A DNA stretch of 64,000 nucleotides. Origin: Daphnia pulex (lineage: Eukaryota; Arthropoda; Branchiopoda; Diplostraca; Daphniidae). A program made the position numbers and the translations under genes. How positions within the stretch are numbered: the stretch's first letter is position 1; each line of letters starts with the position of its first letter. This document shows, piece by piece, positions 47,450 through 57,816 of this stretch. The stretch is taken from positions 4,920,501 to 4,984,500 of the forward strand of contig NC_060028.1 of assembly GCF_021134715.1 (NCBI RefSeq), given 5' to 3'. The notes below the pieces were generated by a model, which saw only the letters and a list, made by a program, of their open reading frames with translations, was not told where the DNA came from and made no database searches.

Positions 47450-50400
47450 ATCCAGTCAGATTTATTTTAGATATATTTTATTTATGAGAAAATTTATGAA
47501 TGCTGAAAGTTGTTTTAGATATATATATTCGTTTTAGATCTAGCGCTATATATTAAGCGCGCATGGCGCTAAAAAATAAATTGAAATTATCTTTCGCGCG
47601 ATGATCTAAATTACGCGCAATTAATTCCATCATATTATAAAAGAGCGATATAAGCGCTAAAATAAATATTTAGCGCTACATATCATACAAACATAACGCG
47701 CATCGCAATCAAGTCAATTGCTCTAATAATTTATTTGTACTTAACTTGTGAACGAAGCGCTAAATTCGTAAATTTACGAAACGCACAAGCGCTGAAATAA
47801 ATAGTTTGCGCTAATAAACGCGCATCGTATCAAATATTATTAAATGGGCGCGACAATGAAAACGATTGCGGTGACTTGTCGGACGAGTACCGAACGCTTG
47901 TCCGTTATTTTAGTGCTTATCACGGATCCGGCCATCCATTATTTTAGCGCTAAGTACCGCCCGTCAAAAAAAACAAAGTCAAATATTTCGCGCTAGATCT
48001 ATATTGCTATCTAAGCGAGCATGGCGCTAATAACGATAAATTTTTCCTTAACTTTTGAGGGATGCGATAAATTAATCGCAATCAAGTTTAATATAGTATA
48101 ATTTATGAAACGAAGATAAACCGCTATAAAAAATCTTGAGCTCGAAAAATTACGAAGTCAAATAGGCTAATTCGTGCTAGATCTAGTGCTATGTAAGCGC
48201 GAATAGTGCTAATGTTTTTTTTATTAACTTGCGCACGTTGCGCTAAATTTATTCTAATTTATTTCATCCTATTATTTATGAAACGCGCAAGCACTGAAAT
48301 AAATATGTAACGCTGCTTACCGCGCATCATAATCAAGTAGGCTAAATTGAACTGTCGCACTTCTGGCAAATTTTCGGCTGAAATAAATTGCGCCAAATTT
48401 TGAGCATCACACGTTACTTTATCGCTAAGCGTCGCCTGTCCACTGTTTCAGAAGCTCGCTCCATGAAAATAATTACGTTAAATATTTCGCGCTAGATTTC
48501 TCGCTAATAAGCGTGCATGACGCTTATGATTTAATTAAGATTAACTTACGCACAATTTGCTATTTATTGTTATTTAATATTCTTTGCCATGAATTTTATC
48601 ATAATAATAAAGAAAAAATTCAATTCTATTAAAAAAATTAATTCATATAGCTACTTAACGCGCATCGAATTAAAGTAAATACAACGGAAGCACATCCCGC
48701 AAAGTTTGGGCTGAAATTTATTGCGGTAATATTTCGCCGTTTAATTCCGGGATTGCAGTACTGCCCCTTTGCGACTACATGAACCACATGTGTGTCGTTG
48801 CAAGCAAGCGGTAGTCTCACTAGTCTGGCCAGCACGGAATTTAAGGGTAAAATATTATTTTAGCACTTGCTCGTTTCTTAAATTTTATGATGATATTTAT
48901 CGTGCGCTATTTAGCTTATCGCAAGCAAGTTATCCAGATCATTAGTGCAATGCGCGCTAATGAGCTAGATCTAGCACGATATTTTTGAATTAATTATTTG
49001 CGCGGAGTGAGCCGCCTAAAACAGTATAGACAGGTGGTTCTTCGCTCAGAAACGGACATTAGCGCTAAAAAAGTCAAATAATTCGTGCTAGATCTAGCGC
49101 TATGTCGCCTGTCCGCTATTTCAGGCTGCTGGCAAAGCGGAAATAACAGCATACACTTTTAAACGCGTAGTAGGCTTCTAATAATTTACTTGCGCTTCAC
49201 TATAGCACGCGATGCCGGATGCGCTAGGCCTATACTTTATCGAAAATTCATTTCGTCAGATTTATTACGAAACGCGAAAGCGATTAAATAAATATGTTAT
49301 TGCGCTACCTAACGCGCATCGCACTAAAATTTATTTAACAGGCGAGACAAGGAAAACGATTGTGGCGACAGCGGTCAGACGAGTAGCACACGCACCCGTC
49401 CGTTATTTAAGCGTAATCGTCGCCCATCCCGTTCTTGGCGGCTCACTGCACGAAAAATAACGAAGTCAATTATTTCGAGCAAGAATTAGGGATATCTTTC
49501 TAAGCGCTCATGGCGCTAATGATTTATTTGTGCTTAACTTTTGCGGGATGCGCTAGACGTAGCGCTATCAAGTTCAATATATAATTTACGAAACCCGGAT
49601 ATCCAGGTAAAAAAATATTTAGCGCGAAATATAGATTAGTCAAATATTTTGCGCTAGATCTATAGACTGGATCTTGCGCGATGTAAGCTCGCATTGCGCT
49701 TGTCATTTACTTGTGATAAACTTGTGCACGATAAGCAAAATTTAGCGCGGTAATTTTCATTATTTTATTAGCGAAACGCGCAAGCGCTAAATTAAATATT
49801 CTGCGCTACTTAAGGCTAACGCACATCGCATTTAAGTAAATTCAACAAGCGCGCTTCTCGCAAATTTTGGTTTTGAATTATAATTTGTTTTATTTATTGA
49901 GTAGCGAGGTCTCTCGGCCGTAAAGAAAAGCCGTCAACGACGGGTAGCCGATCAACCGGGACAGATCGACCGTCGTGAAACCCATAATCGGACTAATCTG
50001 TGTACGTGTCGTCGCCAGCAAGTGAATTTTATGGTTAAAATATTAGCGGGATAAATTTCATATGAAAATTGATGAGAGAGCTCGTTTAGTGTGATGCGCG
50101 TTAAGTAGCGCACAAAATTTTTTAAATCGCGCGTAAGTTATGTAGAAGAAAAAAATTAGCGCAATGCGCGCTTAGTAGCGCTATAGATCTAGCGCGATAT
50201 TATTAAATTAATTATTTGTTTAGAGCGAGCCGCCCAAAACAGTAGACAGGCGGTACTTAGCGCTAAAATGGCGAACCGGCCCGCAATAATCGCTAAAAGT
50301 AGACATGCGCGTGACTGTACATTTCTATACAGGCCAATAGATCAAATTACAGGCGCATTTTTAGCCTATGTGTATGCGTCTGCAAGATGCGCAAAATTTA

Positions 50401-50945
50401 GCGCCATTAATTTCAAGCCAAAATTTACGAGAAGTGCGCCCGTTCATTTTACTTAAATGCGATGTGCGTTAAGTGGCGCTAAGCGTTTCGTAAATTATAT
50501 GTGAAATGTATTGCACAGAATTTAGCGCATCGCGCGTGCGTTAATCTCAATTGAATCATTTTCGACAAGCGCGCTTACATAGCGCTAGATCTAGCACGAA
50601 ATATTTGACTTATCGATTTTTCGCTGAAAATATTTATTTTAGCTGGTTCTCCTCGTTTAGTAAATGCTATCAATGAACTTAATTGCGCTTCGTTTAGCGC
50701 AATTCACAAAAGTTAAACAAAATGCAATCATTATCGCCATGCACGCTTAGATTAGTGCTAGATCTAGCACAAAATATTCAACGAAACTGTTTATTGCTGT
50801 GCGAGCCGCTTAAAACAGATGACGGATTTTGCTTAGCGCTAAAATAACGGACGGACCCACAATAAGCACTAAAATAATGAACGATCGTGCGCTACTCGTC
50901 TGCCCCGTGACCGCAATCGTATTCGTTGTCGCGTCCGTTTAATTA
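47450..50945. repeat. Non-coding core rich in GCTAGATCTAGC and AGCGCTA palindromes
   Basis: Exact GCTAGATCTAGC occurs at 48964-48975, 49087-49098, 50584-50595 and 50757-50768, with near copies around 47534, 47992, 48176, 49650 and 50176. Most are followed by an (A/T)GTAAGCGCGCATGGCGCTAAT-type sequence. TAGCGCTAA is very frequent. A module with ACGATTGCGG, GACGAGTA, CCGTTATTTTAG and AGCGCTAAG occurs at about 47845-47970, 49330-49430 and, inverted, 50820-50945. No frame over 120 codons and no known domain. Confidence 0.85.
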
Positions 50946-51050
50946 AATCGTGCGTGAATATCCTATGTCAGGCAATGCGTGAACATCTCTACCCTACAAA
51001 TTTACCGCCGGAGGCTAATTTAATCTAGCAAAGGTTACACAATCTTAGCA

Positions 51051-51118
51051 TCTGACGGTGTAGTGGCTATAGCTCTGGCTTTCAGATGTCAAGTATGGTG
51101 GTTTAAGCCCTAGCCCGC
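51051..51118 (+). other. tRNA-like sequence (right arm, 2)
   Basis: GGTGTAGTGGCTATAGC, CTCTGGCTTTCAGA, GGTTTAAGCCC: the inverted counterpart of 46065-46130. Confidence 0.55.
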
Positions 51119-51266
51119 CTACATCGTTTATCGTGAATAACGGCGTTTCAGGGGATGGGTGCGCGCAGCCAAGGTGCGGTCCCGACGATGTATCGTGATC
51201 GCAAAAAACACGGCGTTGACGCAAAAGTAATATATATTTGTTAAATTATTAAATTTTAATCTGAAA

Positions 51267-51325
51267 TAGCATAATGGTTACAGCACTGGCTTAATAATAA
51301 AGAGATTCATGATTCAATATCATTT
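51267..51325 (+). other. tRNA-like sequence (right arm, 1)
   Basis: TAGCATAATGGTTACAGC and a degenerate B-box (GATTCAATATC): the inverted counterpart of 45845-45905. Confidence 0.45.
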
Positions 51326-51839
51326 ATAGTCTTACTTTTTATAAGGATAAATTTTTTTTTTACGGATGCCTTTGTTAGCCATGACTCAGACAAGTCAAAA
51401 TTTCGCGAAAAAAAAAATTTTTACACAAAACTAAACAGTAAAATTAAAGAATATACATATTGAAAACAGCCGAAAGCAATGCGTGAAAAATTCTACACTA
51501 CTAATTTACCGCCGGAGGCAAAGCGTTAATCTCCTCTATCCTGCAAATTTACCGCCGGAGTCAATATAACACAACCTCTACCCTGCAAATTTACGCCGGA
51601 GGCCATGTGTGAATATCTACACATTAAAAATTTACCGACTTTTTAAGCAACGTATCCAAGCTCCAACAATGAAAATGGGAAGAATCTTCAAAAAATGTTT
51701 TTTTCAAATCTTGAAGTAAACTTGATAATTGCTTTACGCTAAGGTTTAAGTTTTTTAAAGAAATGCTAAGATAAAAAGAAAAAAAATTCTCAAAATGTGC
51801 AACCCTCAACATGCTCTGCGACTTAAGATAAGGCTGTGT

Positions 51840-52191
51840 CTGAAATTTTTTATGTAACCCATACCATTGAAACAGAAAATTTTTTAGAAAATAATGAAAG
51901 GGAATATAAACGTTTGGACGTTTATGCTGTGAATTGAAAAGGGATAAAATAAATGTATAACAAATATAAGGAGGCAATGTAATAAAAATAAGGAAGACTT
52001 AAGACATGTCTTTGTCTGAAATTTTTTATGTCACCCATACCATTAAAACAGAAATTTTTTTAGAAAATTATGAAAGGGAATATAAACGTTTGGACGTTTA
52101 TGCTGTGAATTGAAAAGAGATAAAATAAATGTATAACAAATATAAGGAGGCAATGTAATAAAAATAAGGAAAACTTAAGACATGTCTTTGT
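51840..52191. repeat. Two 176-bp subterminal tandem repeats, right arm
   Basis: Reverse complement of the left-arm 176-bp unit; boundaries at 51840, 52016 and 52192. Confidence 0.95.
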
Positions 52192-52255
52192 CTGTTACAT
52201 GAAAAAGTTTCAGACAAAGCCTTGTCTTAAGTCGGAGAGGACATGTTGGAACTCA

Positions 52256-52304
52256 CGACCTCGAGATTATGAGACTCGCGCGCTGCCTACTGCGCTATCG
52301 AGGC
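52256..52304 (-). pseudogene. 5' part of tRNA-Met(CAT) of unit B, split by insertion
   Basis: D-arm, anticodon arm (CTCATAA) and 5' acceptor strand of the Met gene whose T-arm half is at 44357-44380. Confidence 0.9.
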
Positions 52305-52368
52305 GGCCATTGGTTTTGAACGCTATAACAAAGTGGTGCCAACTGTCTTCCTTGAAACGCAAGTAAAT

Positions 52369-52441
52369 CGAGCTTGCCAGGAGTCAAACCTGGAATCTCC
52401 TGATCCGTAGTCAGGCGCGTTATCCATTGCGCCACAAACCC
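52369..52441 (-). tRNA. tRNA-Arg-ACG: tRNA-Arg(ACG), unit B
   Basis: 73-nt cloverleaf with anticodon ACG; one change in the T-loop/B-box (TCAAA for TCGAA on plus), so possibly inactive. Confidence 0.75.
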
Positions 52442-52620
52442 ATGTTATACGACGAACAATACTAATTGAAAAAAAAACAACTACTTGTTTTGAACAGAAA
52501 GTGATCAGGTTTGAATCATGTCTTTACTAGTGAAGTCATGTTTTAAGCCTTTAACAAGAATTGAATTTATTATTACTGTTCATACGATCTTCACTTAATT
52601 GTTGATAGGGAGGTAATACA

Positions 52621-52693
52621 GCCCGGTTAGCTCAGACGGTAGAGCGCGGGACTTTAAATCCTGAGGTCGAGGGTTCAAGTCCCTTATCGGGCG
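52621..52693 (+). tRNA. tRNA-Lys-derived gene with anticodon TTA (potential ochre suppressor)
   Basis: The body is that of the tRNA-Lys genes of the array: same acceptor, D-arm, anticodon stem CGGGA/TCCTG and T-arm. The anticodon loop is CTTTAAA instead of CTTTTAA, giving anticodon TTA at 52654-52656, which pairs with UAA. The only other change from the consensus is one T-stem base that still forms a G-T pair (CCCTT). Could equally be a pseudogene, as its unit neighbours are damaged. Confidence 0.8.
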
Positions 52694-52819
52694 TGAAACG
52701 TGGGATGTGTACTAGATATGTGGTGGTGTTCGATACGGGATAATTATTCTGTAATTCAATGGTGCAGATAAACTGAGATAATCTGGCTTTAGATGAAAAA
52801 CGTTAAGGAATAAAATGTC

Positions 52820-52901
52820 GACGAGGTGACCAAGCGGTTAAGGTGATGGACTGCTAATCCATTGTGCATTGCACGCATGGGTTCGAATCCCATCATCGTC
52901 G
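52820..52901 (+). pseudogene. tRNA-Ser(GCT), degraded copy (unit B)
   Basis: Anticodon GCT kept; D-arm (CCAAGCGG) and acceptor (CATCGTC) changes break pairs. Confidence 0.7.
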
Positions 52902-53021
52902 AAAGGAGTAGTTAGGAATATTGGCAACTGTAACGCACTCCAATTGCTATGCAGTGATCAGAGGTTCATAGCATTTCAATGTAGAAACTTAGTCTTCATG
53001 CCACGGTAGGAAATTTATCAA

Positions 53022-53087
53022 GGTTCTATGGTGTAATGGTTAGCACTACAGACTCTGACAATCTGAGTTCAAATCTCAGTAGGACCT
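53022..53087 (+). pseudogene. tRNA-Gln(CTG), 6-nt deletion (unit B)
   Basis: 66 nt instead of 72: one of the two CTCTGA repeats in the anticodon arm is lost, destroying the stem. Confidence 0.85.
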
Positions 53088-53547
53088 ATTTTACTAGATA
53101 GCGAGATCGTTGCAAGAAAGGCCAGTCAAGACTTTTTCCCACAGTGCAACCCTCTCTTTTATAGTTTATGCACTGCGTTGCTGATGGATTAGGGTACTTG
53201 ATTATGGTGAGTTATTGTACAACAGTACGTTATTACGCCAGGCTGTCGGAGGGTGCTGTACATGTTCGTTGCAAATCGTTATTTCTTCAAGTCACCGCCA
53301 TTGCCACTTCAAAGTATGTCTGTTTGCATCCATCCCCAAATACATCCGAGGGACACTATATCTTGCAAACAGCCTACAATTAGCAAACAACACTTTCGTA
53401 GTGGCGAGCACAACCCCATCGACGTAAAAACCATAATCGACGTAAACACCACAACCCTTTCTATCCTTTTCAAAACGAAGCACAGTTTAGTATTTTGCTT
53501 TTTCCAAAGTTTGACTTGAATTTTTTCAAGAGGTAAAATGAAACAAA

Positions 53548-53620
53548 TGCCCCGAGTGAGGTTCGAACTCACGACCTCGAGATTATGAGACTCGCGCGCT
53601 GCCTACTCCGCTATCGAGGC
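53548..53620 (-). tRNA. tRNA-Met-CAT: tRNA-Met(CAT), unit C
   Basis: Complete length, anticodon CAT; one D-stem change (CTCCGC on plus) weakens it. Confidence 0.8.
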
Positions 53621-53684
53621 GGCCATCGCTATTGAACGCTATAACATAATAGTACCAAATGTCTTCCTTGAAACGCAAGTAAAT

Positions 53685-53757
53685 TGAGCTTGCCAGGAGT
53701 CGAAACTGGAATCTCCTGATCCGTAGTCAGGCGCGTTATCCATTGCGCCACAAACCC
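53685..53757 (-). pseudogene. tRNA-Arg(ACG), degraded copy (unit C)
   Basis: Anticodon ACG kept; changes in the discriminator and T-stem (GAAACTGG on plus). Confidence 0.7.
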
Positions 53758-54056
53758 ATGTTAGACGACGAACAATACTAATTGAAAAAAAAACAACTAC
53801 TTGTTTTGAACAGAAAGTGATCAGGTTTGAATCATGTCTTTACTAGTGAAGTCATGTTTTAAGCATTTAAACAAACCCCATGTTACACGACGAACAATAC
53901 TAATTGTAAGAAACAACTACTTGTTTTGGACAGAAAGTGATCAGGTTTGAATCATGTCTTTACTAGTGAAGTCATGTTTTAAGCCTTTAACAAGAATTGA
54001 ATTTATTATTACTGTTCATAAGATCTTCACTGAATTGTTGATAGGGAGGTAATACA

Positions 54057-54129
54057 GCCCGGTTAGCTCAGACGGTAGAGCGCGGGACTTTTAATCCTGA
54101 GGTCGAGGGTTCAAGTCCCTCATCGGGCG
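54057..54129 (+). tRNA. tRNA-Lys-TTT: tRNA-Lys(TTT), unit C
   Basis: Identical to the intact copies of units E and F; anticodon loop CTTTTAA. Confidence 0.93.
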
Positions 54130-54255
54130 TGAAACGTGGGATGTGTATTAGATATGTGGTGGTGTTCGATACGGGATAATTATTCTGTACTTCAATGGTG
54201 CAGATAAACTGAGATAATCTGGCTTTAGATGAAAAACGTTAAGGAATAAAATGTC

Positions 54256-54337
54256 GACGAGGTGACCGAGCGGTTAAGGTGATGGACTGCTAATCCTTTA
54301 TGCATTGCACGCATGGGTTTGAATCCCATCCTCGTCG
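54256..54337 (+). pseudogene. tRNA-Ser(GCT), degraded copy (unit C)
   Basis: Anticodon-stem mismatch (TCCTT for TCCAT) and T-loop change (TTTGAA). Confidence 0.7.
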
Positions 54338-54457
54338 AAAGGAGTAGTTAGGGATATTGGCAACTGTAACGCACTCCAATTGCTATGCAGTGATCAGAGG
54401 TTCATAGCATTTCAATGTAGAAACTTAGTCTTCAAGCCACGGTAGGAAATTTATCAA

Positions 54458-54529
54458 GGTTCTATGGTGTAATGGTTAGCACTTCAGACTCTGACTCTGA
54501 CAATCTGAGTTCAAATCTCAGTACGACCT
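54458..54529 (+). tRNA. tRNA-Gln-CTG: tRNA-Gln(CTG), unit C
   Basis: 72 nt, anticodon CTG, one acceptor mismatch (TACGACC); T4 follows. Confidence 0.8.
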
Positions 54530-54989
54530 ATTTTACTAGATAGCGAGATCGTTGCAAGAAAGGCCAGTCAAGACTTTTTCCCACAGTGCAACCCTCTCTT
54601 TTATAGTTTATGCACTGCGTTGCTGATGGATTAGGGTACTTGATTATGGTGAGTTATTGTATAACAGTACGTTATTACGCCAGGCTGTCGGAGGGTGCTG
54701 TACATGTTCGTTGCAAATCGTTATTTCTTCAAGTCACCGCCATTGCCACTTCAAAGTATGTCTGTTTGCATCCATCCCCAAATACATCCGAGGGACACTA
54801 TATCTTGCAAACAGCCTACAATTAGCAAACAACACTTTCGTAGTGGCGAGCACAACCCCATCGACGTAAAAACCATAATCGACGTAAACACCACAACCCT
54901 TTCTATCCTTTTCAAAACGAAGCACAGTTTAGTATTTTGCTTTTTCTAAAGTTTGACTTGAATTTTTTCAAGAGGTAAAATGAAACAAA

Positions 54990-55062
54990 TGCCCCGAGTG
55001 AGGTTCGAACTCACGACCTCGAGATTATGAGACTCGCGCGCTGCCTACTGCGCTATCGAGGC
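54990..55062 (-). tRNA. tRNA-Met-CAT: tRNA-Met(CAT), unit D
   Basis: Identical to the intact copies; anticodon loop CTCATAA; T4 about 10 nt downstream on minus. Confidence 0.92.
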
Positions 55063-55126
55063 GGCCAACGCTATTGAACGCTATAACATAATATTACCAA
55101 ATGTCTTCCTTGAAACGCAAGTAAAT

Positions 55127-55199
55127 TGAGCTTGCCAGGAGTCGAAACTGGAATCTCCTGTTCCGTAGTCAGGCGCATTATCCATTGCGCCACAAACCC
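55127..55199 (-). pseudogene. tRNA-Arg(ACG), degraded copy (unit D)
   Basis: Anticodon arm, T-stem and D-arm each carry changes relative to intact units. Confidence 0.7.
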
Positions 55200-55498
55200 A
55201 TGTTATACGACGAACAATACTAATTGAAAAAAAAACAACTACTTGTTTTGAACAGAAAGTGATCAGGTTTGAATCATGTCTTTACTAGTGAAGTCATGTT
55301 TTAAGCCTTTAAACAAACCCCATGTTACACGACGAACAATACTAATTGTAAGAAACAACTACTTGTTTTGGACAGAAAGTGATCAGGTTTGAATCATGTC
55401 TTTACTAGTGAAGTCATGTTTTAAGCCTTTAACAAGAAAGGAATTTATTATTACTGTTCATACGATCTTTACTTAATTGTTGATAGGGAGGTAATACA

Positions 55499-55571
55499 GC
55501 CCGGTTAGCTCAGACGGTAGAGCGCGGGACTTTTAATCCTGAGGTCGAGGTTTCAAGTCCTTCATCGGGCG
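55499..55571 (+). tRNA. tRNA-Lys-TTT: tRNA-Lys(TTT), unit D
   Basis: Anticodon TTT; two T-stem changes (GAGGT, CCTTC) create a mismatch, so activity is doubtful. Confidence 0.75.
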
Positions 55572-55697
55572 TGAAACGTGGGTTGTGTACTAAATATTTG
55601 GTGGTGTTCGATACGGGATAATTATTCTGTAATTCAATGGTGCAGATAAACTGAGATAATCTGGCTTTAGATGAAAAACGTTAAAGAAAAAAATGTC

Positions 55698-55779
55698 GAC
55701 GAGGTGACCGAACGGTTAAGGTGATGGACTGCTAATCCATTGTGCATTGCACGCATGGGTTCGAATCCCATCCTCATCG
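55698..55779 (+). tRNA. tRNA-Ser-GCT: tRNA-Ser(GCT), unit D
   Basis: 82 nt with long variable arm; acceptor G-to-A change (CCTCATC) and D-loop change, otherwise complete. Confidence 0.78.
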
Positions 55780-55899
55780 ATAGGAGTAGTTAGGGATATT
55801 GGCAACTGTAACGCACTCCAACTGCTATGCAGTGATCAGAGGTTCATAGCATTTCAATGTAGAAACTTAGTCTTCAAGCCACGGTAGGAAATTTATCAA

Positions 55900-55971
55900 G
55901 GTTCTATGGTGTAATGGTTAGCACTTCAGACTCTGACTCTGACAATCTGAGTTCAAATCCCAGTAGGACCT
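55900..55971 (+). tRNA. tRNA-Gln-CTG: tRNA-Gln(CTG), unit D
   Basis: 72 nt, anticodon CTG, one T-stem change (CCCAG). T4 follows. Confidence 0.8.
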
Positions 55972-56734
55972 ATTTTACTAGATAGCGAGATCGTTGCAAG
56001 AAAGGCCAGTCAAGAGTTTTTCCCAAAGTGCAACCCTCTCTTTTAGAGTTTATGCACTGCGTTGCTGATGGATTAGGGTACTTGATTATGGTGAGTTATC
56101 CCTGAGGTATATTTATATACGAAGGTCCTTAACAATATAGGGTGTGGGGTATAGGGGGTAGGGTAGTAGTAGCTAGTAGTGAAATTCAGAGGGTTTAATG
56201 TCCATTTACTAATCCTTTATACGTTTCTTCCCTGAATGACCAATCGTCACCAAATTTTGTACATAATTCTGTCAAAATTTGATACATTGCGTAGCGGGGT
56301 TTTCATTTGTTTTTATTACTGTTTTAGAAATTTAATTTGCGTATGTATTACCTAGCTGGTTGCCGAATCCAAGTTAGTGAATTCGCTTTGTTTGCTTAAC
56401 CTTCTAACTGTCAGTGTAGTGCAGTCAGTTCTCAGTGTCTAGTGTCAACAACTTGAGAAAAATTGTTTTCAGAAGAATTCTTAAAGTGTAGCCTACTGCT
56501 GATTAAACTGGAAAACTATTTCGAGCAACATCTAGCAAATTCTTTGAATCATGACAGTAGAAGAAACCCTTCGGGTAATCATTATTATTAGAGTAACTTC
56601 ATAAGCACAATGCTTTCTCCTTCAATGTGTTTTTATTTTAATACGCAATTCAATACGAGTAAAGAGAACAAAGTGAAGAAGAAAAAGTGAGATTAAAGTG
56701 GTTTGTGATAAGTTATTCTTGAATTTTAACAGTT

Positions 56735-57093
56735 TTGATATATTTTACTAAATTTTACAATGTAGAGGCCAAGTATACCTGCCAAGTCGTCAAAGAATCT
56801 GGACCATTTGTCAAATTTCAGCTAGAGTGGCACTTGCCACAGCACAGTACAAATCGGTATGTCAAATTTGCAGACAAAATTCATAGCGCCTGCTCTGCTC
56901 AACTTCTAATGCCATATTCTCTTTGAAACACAGCATGCATGATATACTCAACAAGCCAGGAGCTATCAACACCCTTCACCTGACAATCACAAAATTACAG
57001 GAGTCTGATAGTGGAAAGTACCGTTGGGTTGCCAGAGGTGAAAAGCTAACACAGCTTCAGCATTCAGTTGATATTAGTATATTGCCAAGTAAG
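56735..57093 (+). pseudogene. Ig-like domain gene fragment, copy 1
   Basis: Pieces of an immunoglobulin-like domain: AKYTCQVVKESGPFVKFQLE (B-strand Cys), EWHLPQHSTNRYVKF, then in another frame INTLHLTITKLQESDSGKYR with WVARGEKLTQ, the DSGxY motif before the F strand (Trp in place of the usual second Cys). A GTAAGT donor follows at about 57091. The frame change between the two halves (near 56925) marks it as broken. The host protein is unknown; secreted or cell-surface Ig proteins are typical. Confidence 0.55.
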
Positions 57094-57209
57094 TGTATTA
57101 GATTCTTTCTATTTCTAATATATTTTATACTAGATGGTTTATGTTGAATTTTAAAACATTCAGGAAAAGGAACTTGTGGAGATAATATGTTTACGTTTTC
57201 TTCCAAATC

Positions 57210-57510
57210 TTGCATAATTTTACAATGATAGAGGCGGAGTATACCTGCCAAGTCGTCAAAGAATCTGGACCATTTGTCAAAGTTCAGCTAGAGTGGCACT
57301 TGCCACAGCACAGTACAAATCGGTATGTCAAATTTGCAGACAACATTCATAGCGCCTGCTCTGCTCAACTCCTAATGCCATATTCTCTCTGAAACACAGC
57401 ATGCATGATATACTCAACAAGCCAGGAGCTATCAACACCCTTCACCTGACAATCCCAAAGTTACAGGAGTCTGATAGTGGAAAGTATCGTTGGGTTGCCA
57501 GAGGTCTATT
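57210..57510 (+). pseudogene. Ig-like domain gene fragment, copy 2 (tandem duplicate)
   Basis: Near-identical repeat of 56745-57040, about 469 bp downstream (AEYTCQVVKESGPFVKVQLE, then INTLHLTIPKLQESDSGKYR). Same internal frame change, so duplication followed the damage, or both were copied together. Confidence 0.6.
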
Positions 57511-57816
57511 ACTGCCATCAAAGTTTTTAAAATGATTTCATCCGTTTCCAAAAAAACTCTTCATCTTTCATCAGCACAGAGACTTTTTGTTGGGTAAATA
57601 AGTTGTAAAAGACTATAAATGAGTTAAAACTAAGCGTACAACATTTATATATACGTTTGCCCGCTTTATAGGAAATCATTTGTTAGATTTTGGGTGGACC
57701 ATCTATTATTCAAAAACCTATTGCTCAGCCAATTAATTTGGCAAATAAACCTATTTTAGGTAAAAGTTAAAATTACTTATGATTTGATGGTTTCATTATT
57801 TGTTTATCATATTTAG

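Larger units (their letters stand above)
44381..52249. mobile_element. 7.87-kb terminal-inverted-repeat element inserted in a tRNA-Met gene (Dada-like target choice)
   Basis: The ends read CCAACATGTGCTCTCCAACT (left) and the complement of CCAACATGTCCTCTCCGACT (right). They are followed on both sides by the same AAGACAA(A/G)GCTTTGTCTG block. A perfect 6-bp target-site duplication AACTCA flanks it (44375-44380 and 52250-52255). The insertion point is in the T-arm of a tRNA-Met gene, next to the B-box. Inverted arms extend inwards: 176-bp tandem repeats, an AT-rich block, GGCGGTAAATT repeats, tRNA-like segments, then core modules that also match in inverted orientation (47845-47970 against 50820-50945). 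The left arm additionally contains a 1.6-kb segment absent on the right, including a mariner palindrome. No open frame resembles a transposase, so it is non-autonomous as seen. Dada elements are known to insert in multicopy tRNA/snRNA genes with 6-7 bp duplications; membership is inferred, not shown. Confidence 0.88.

Noticed and set aside
44381-52249. CRISPR-like or prokaryotic repeat array
   Set aside because: Repeats are long, adjacent or palindromic without spacers, and the context is clearly eukaryotic.
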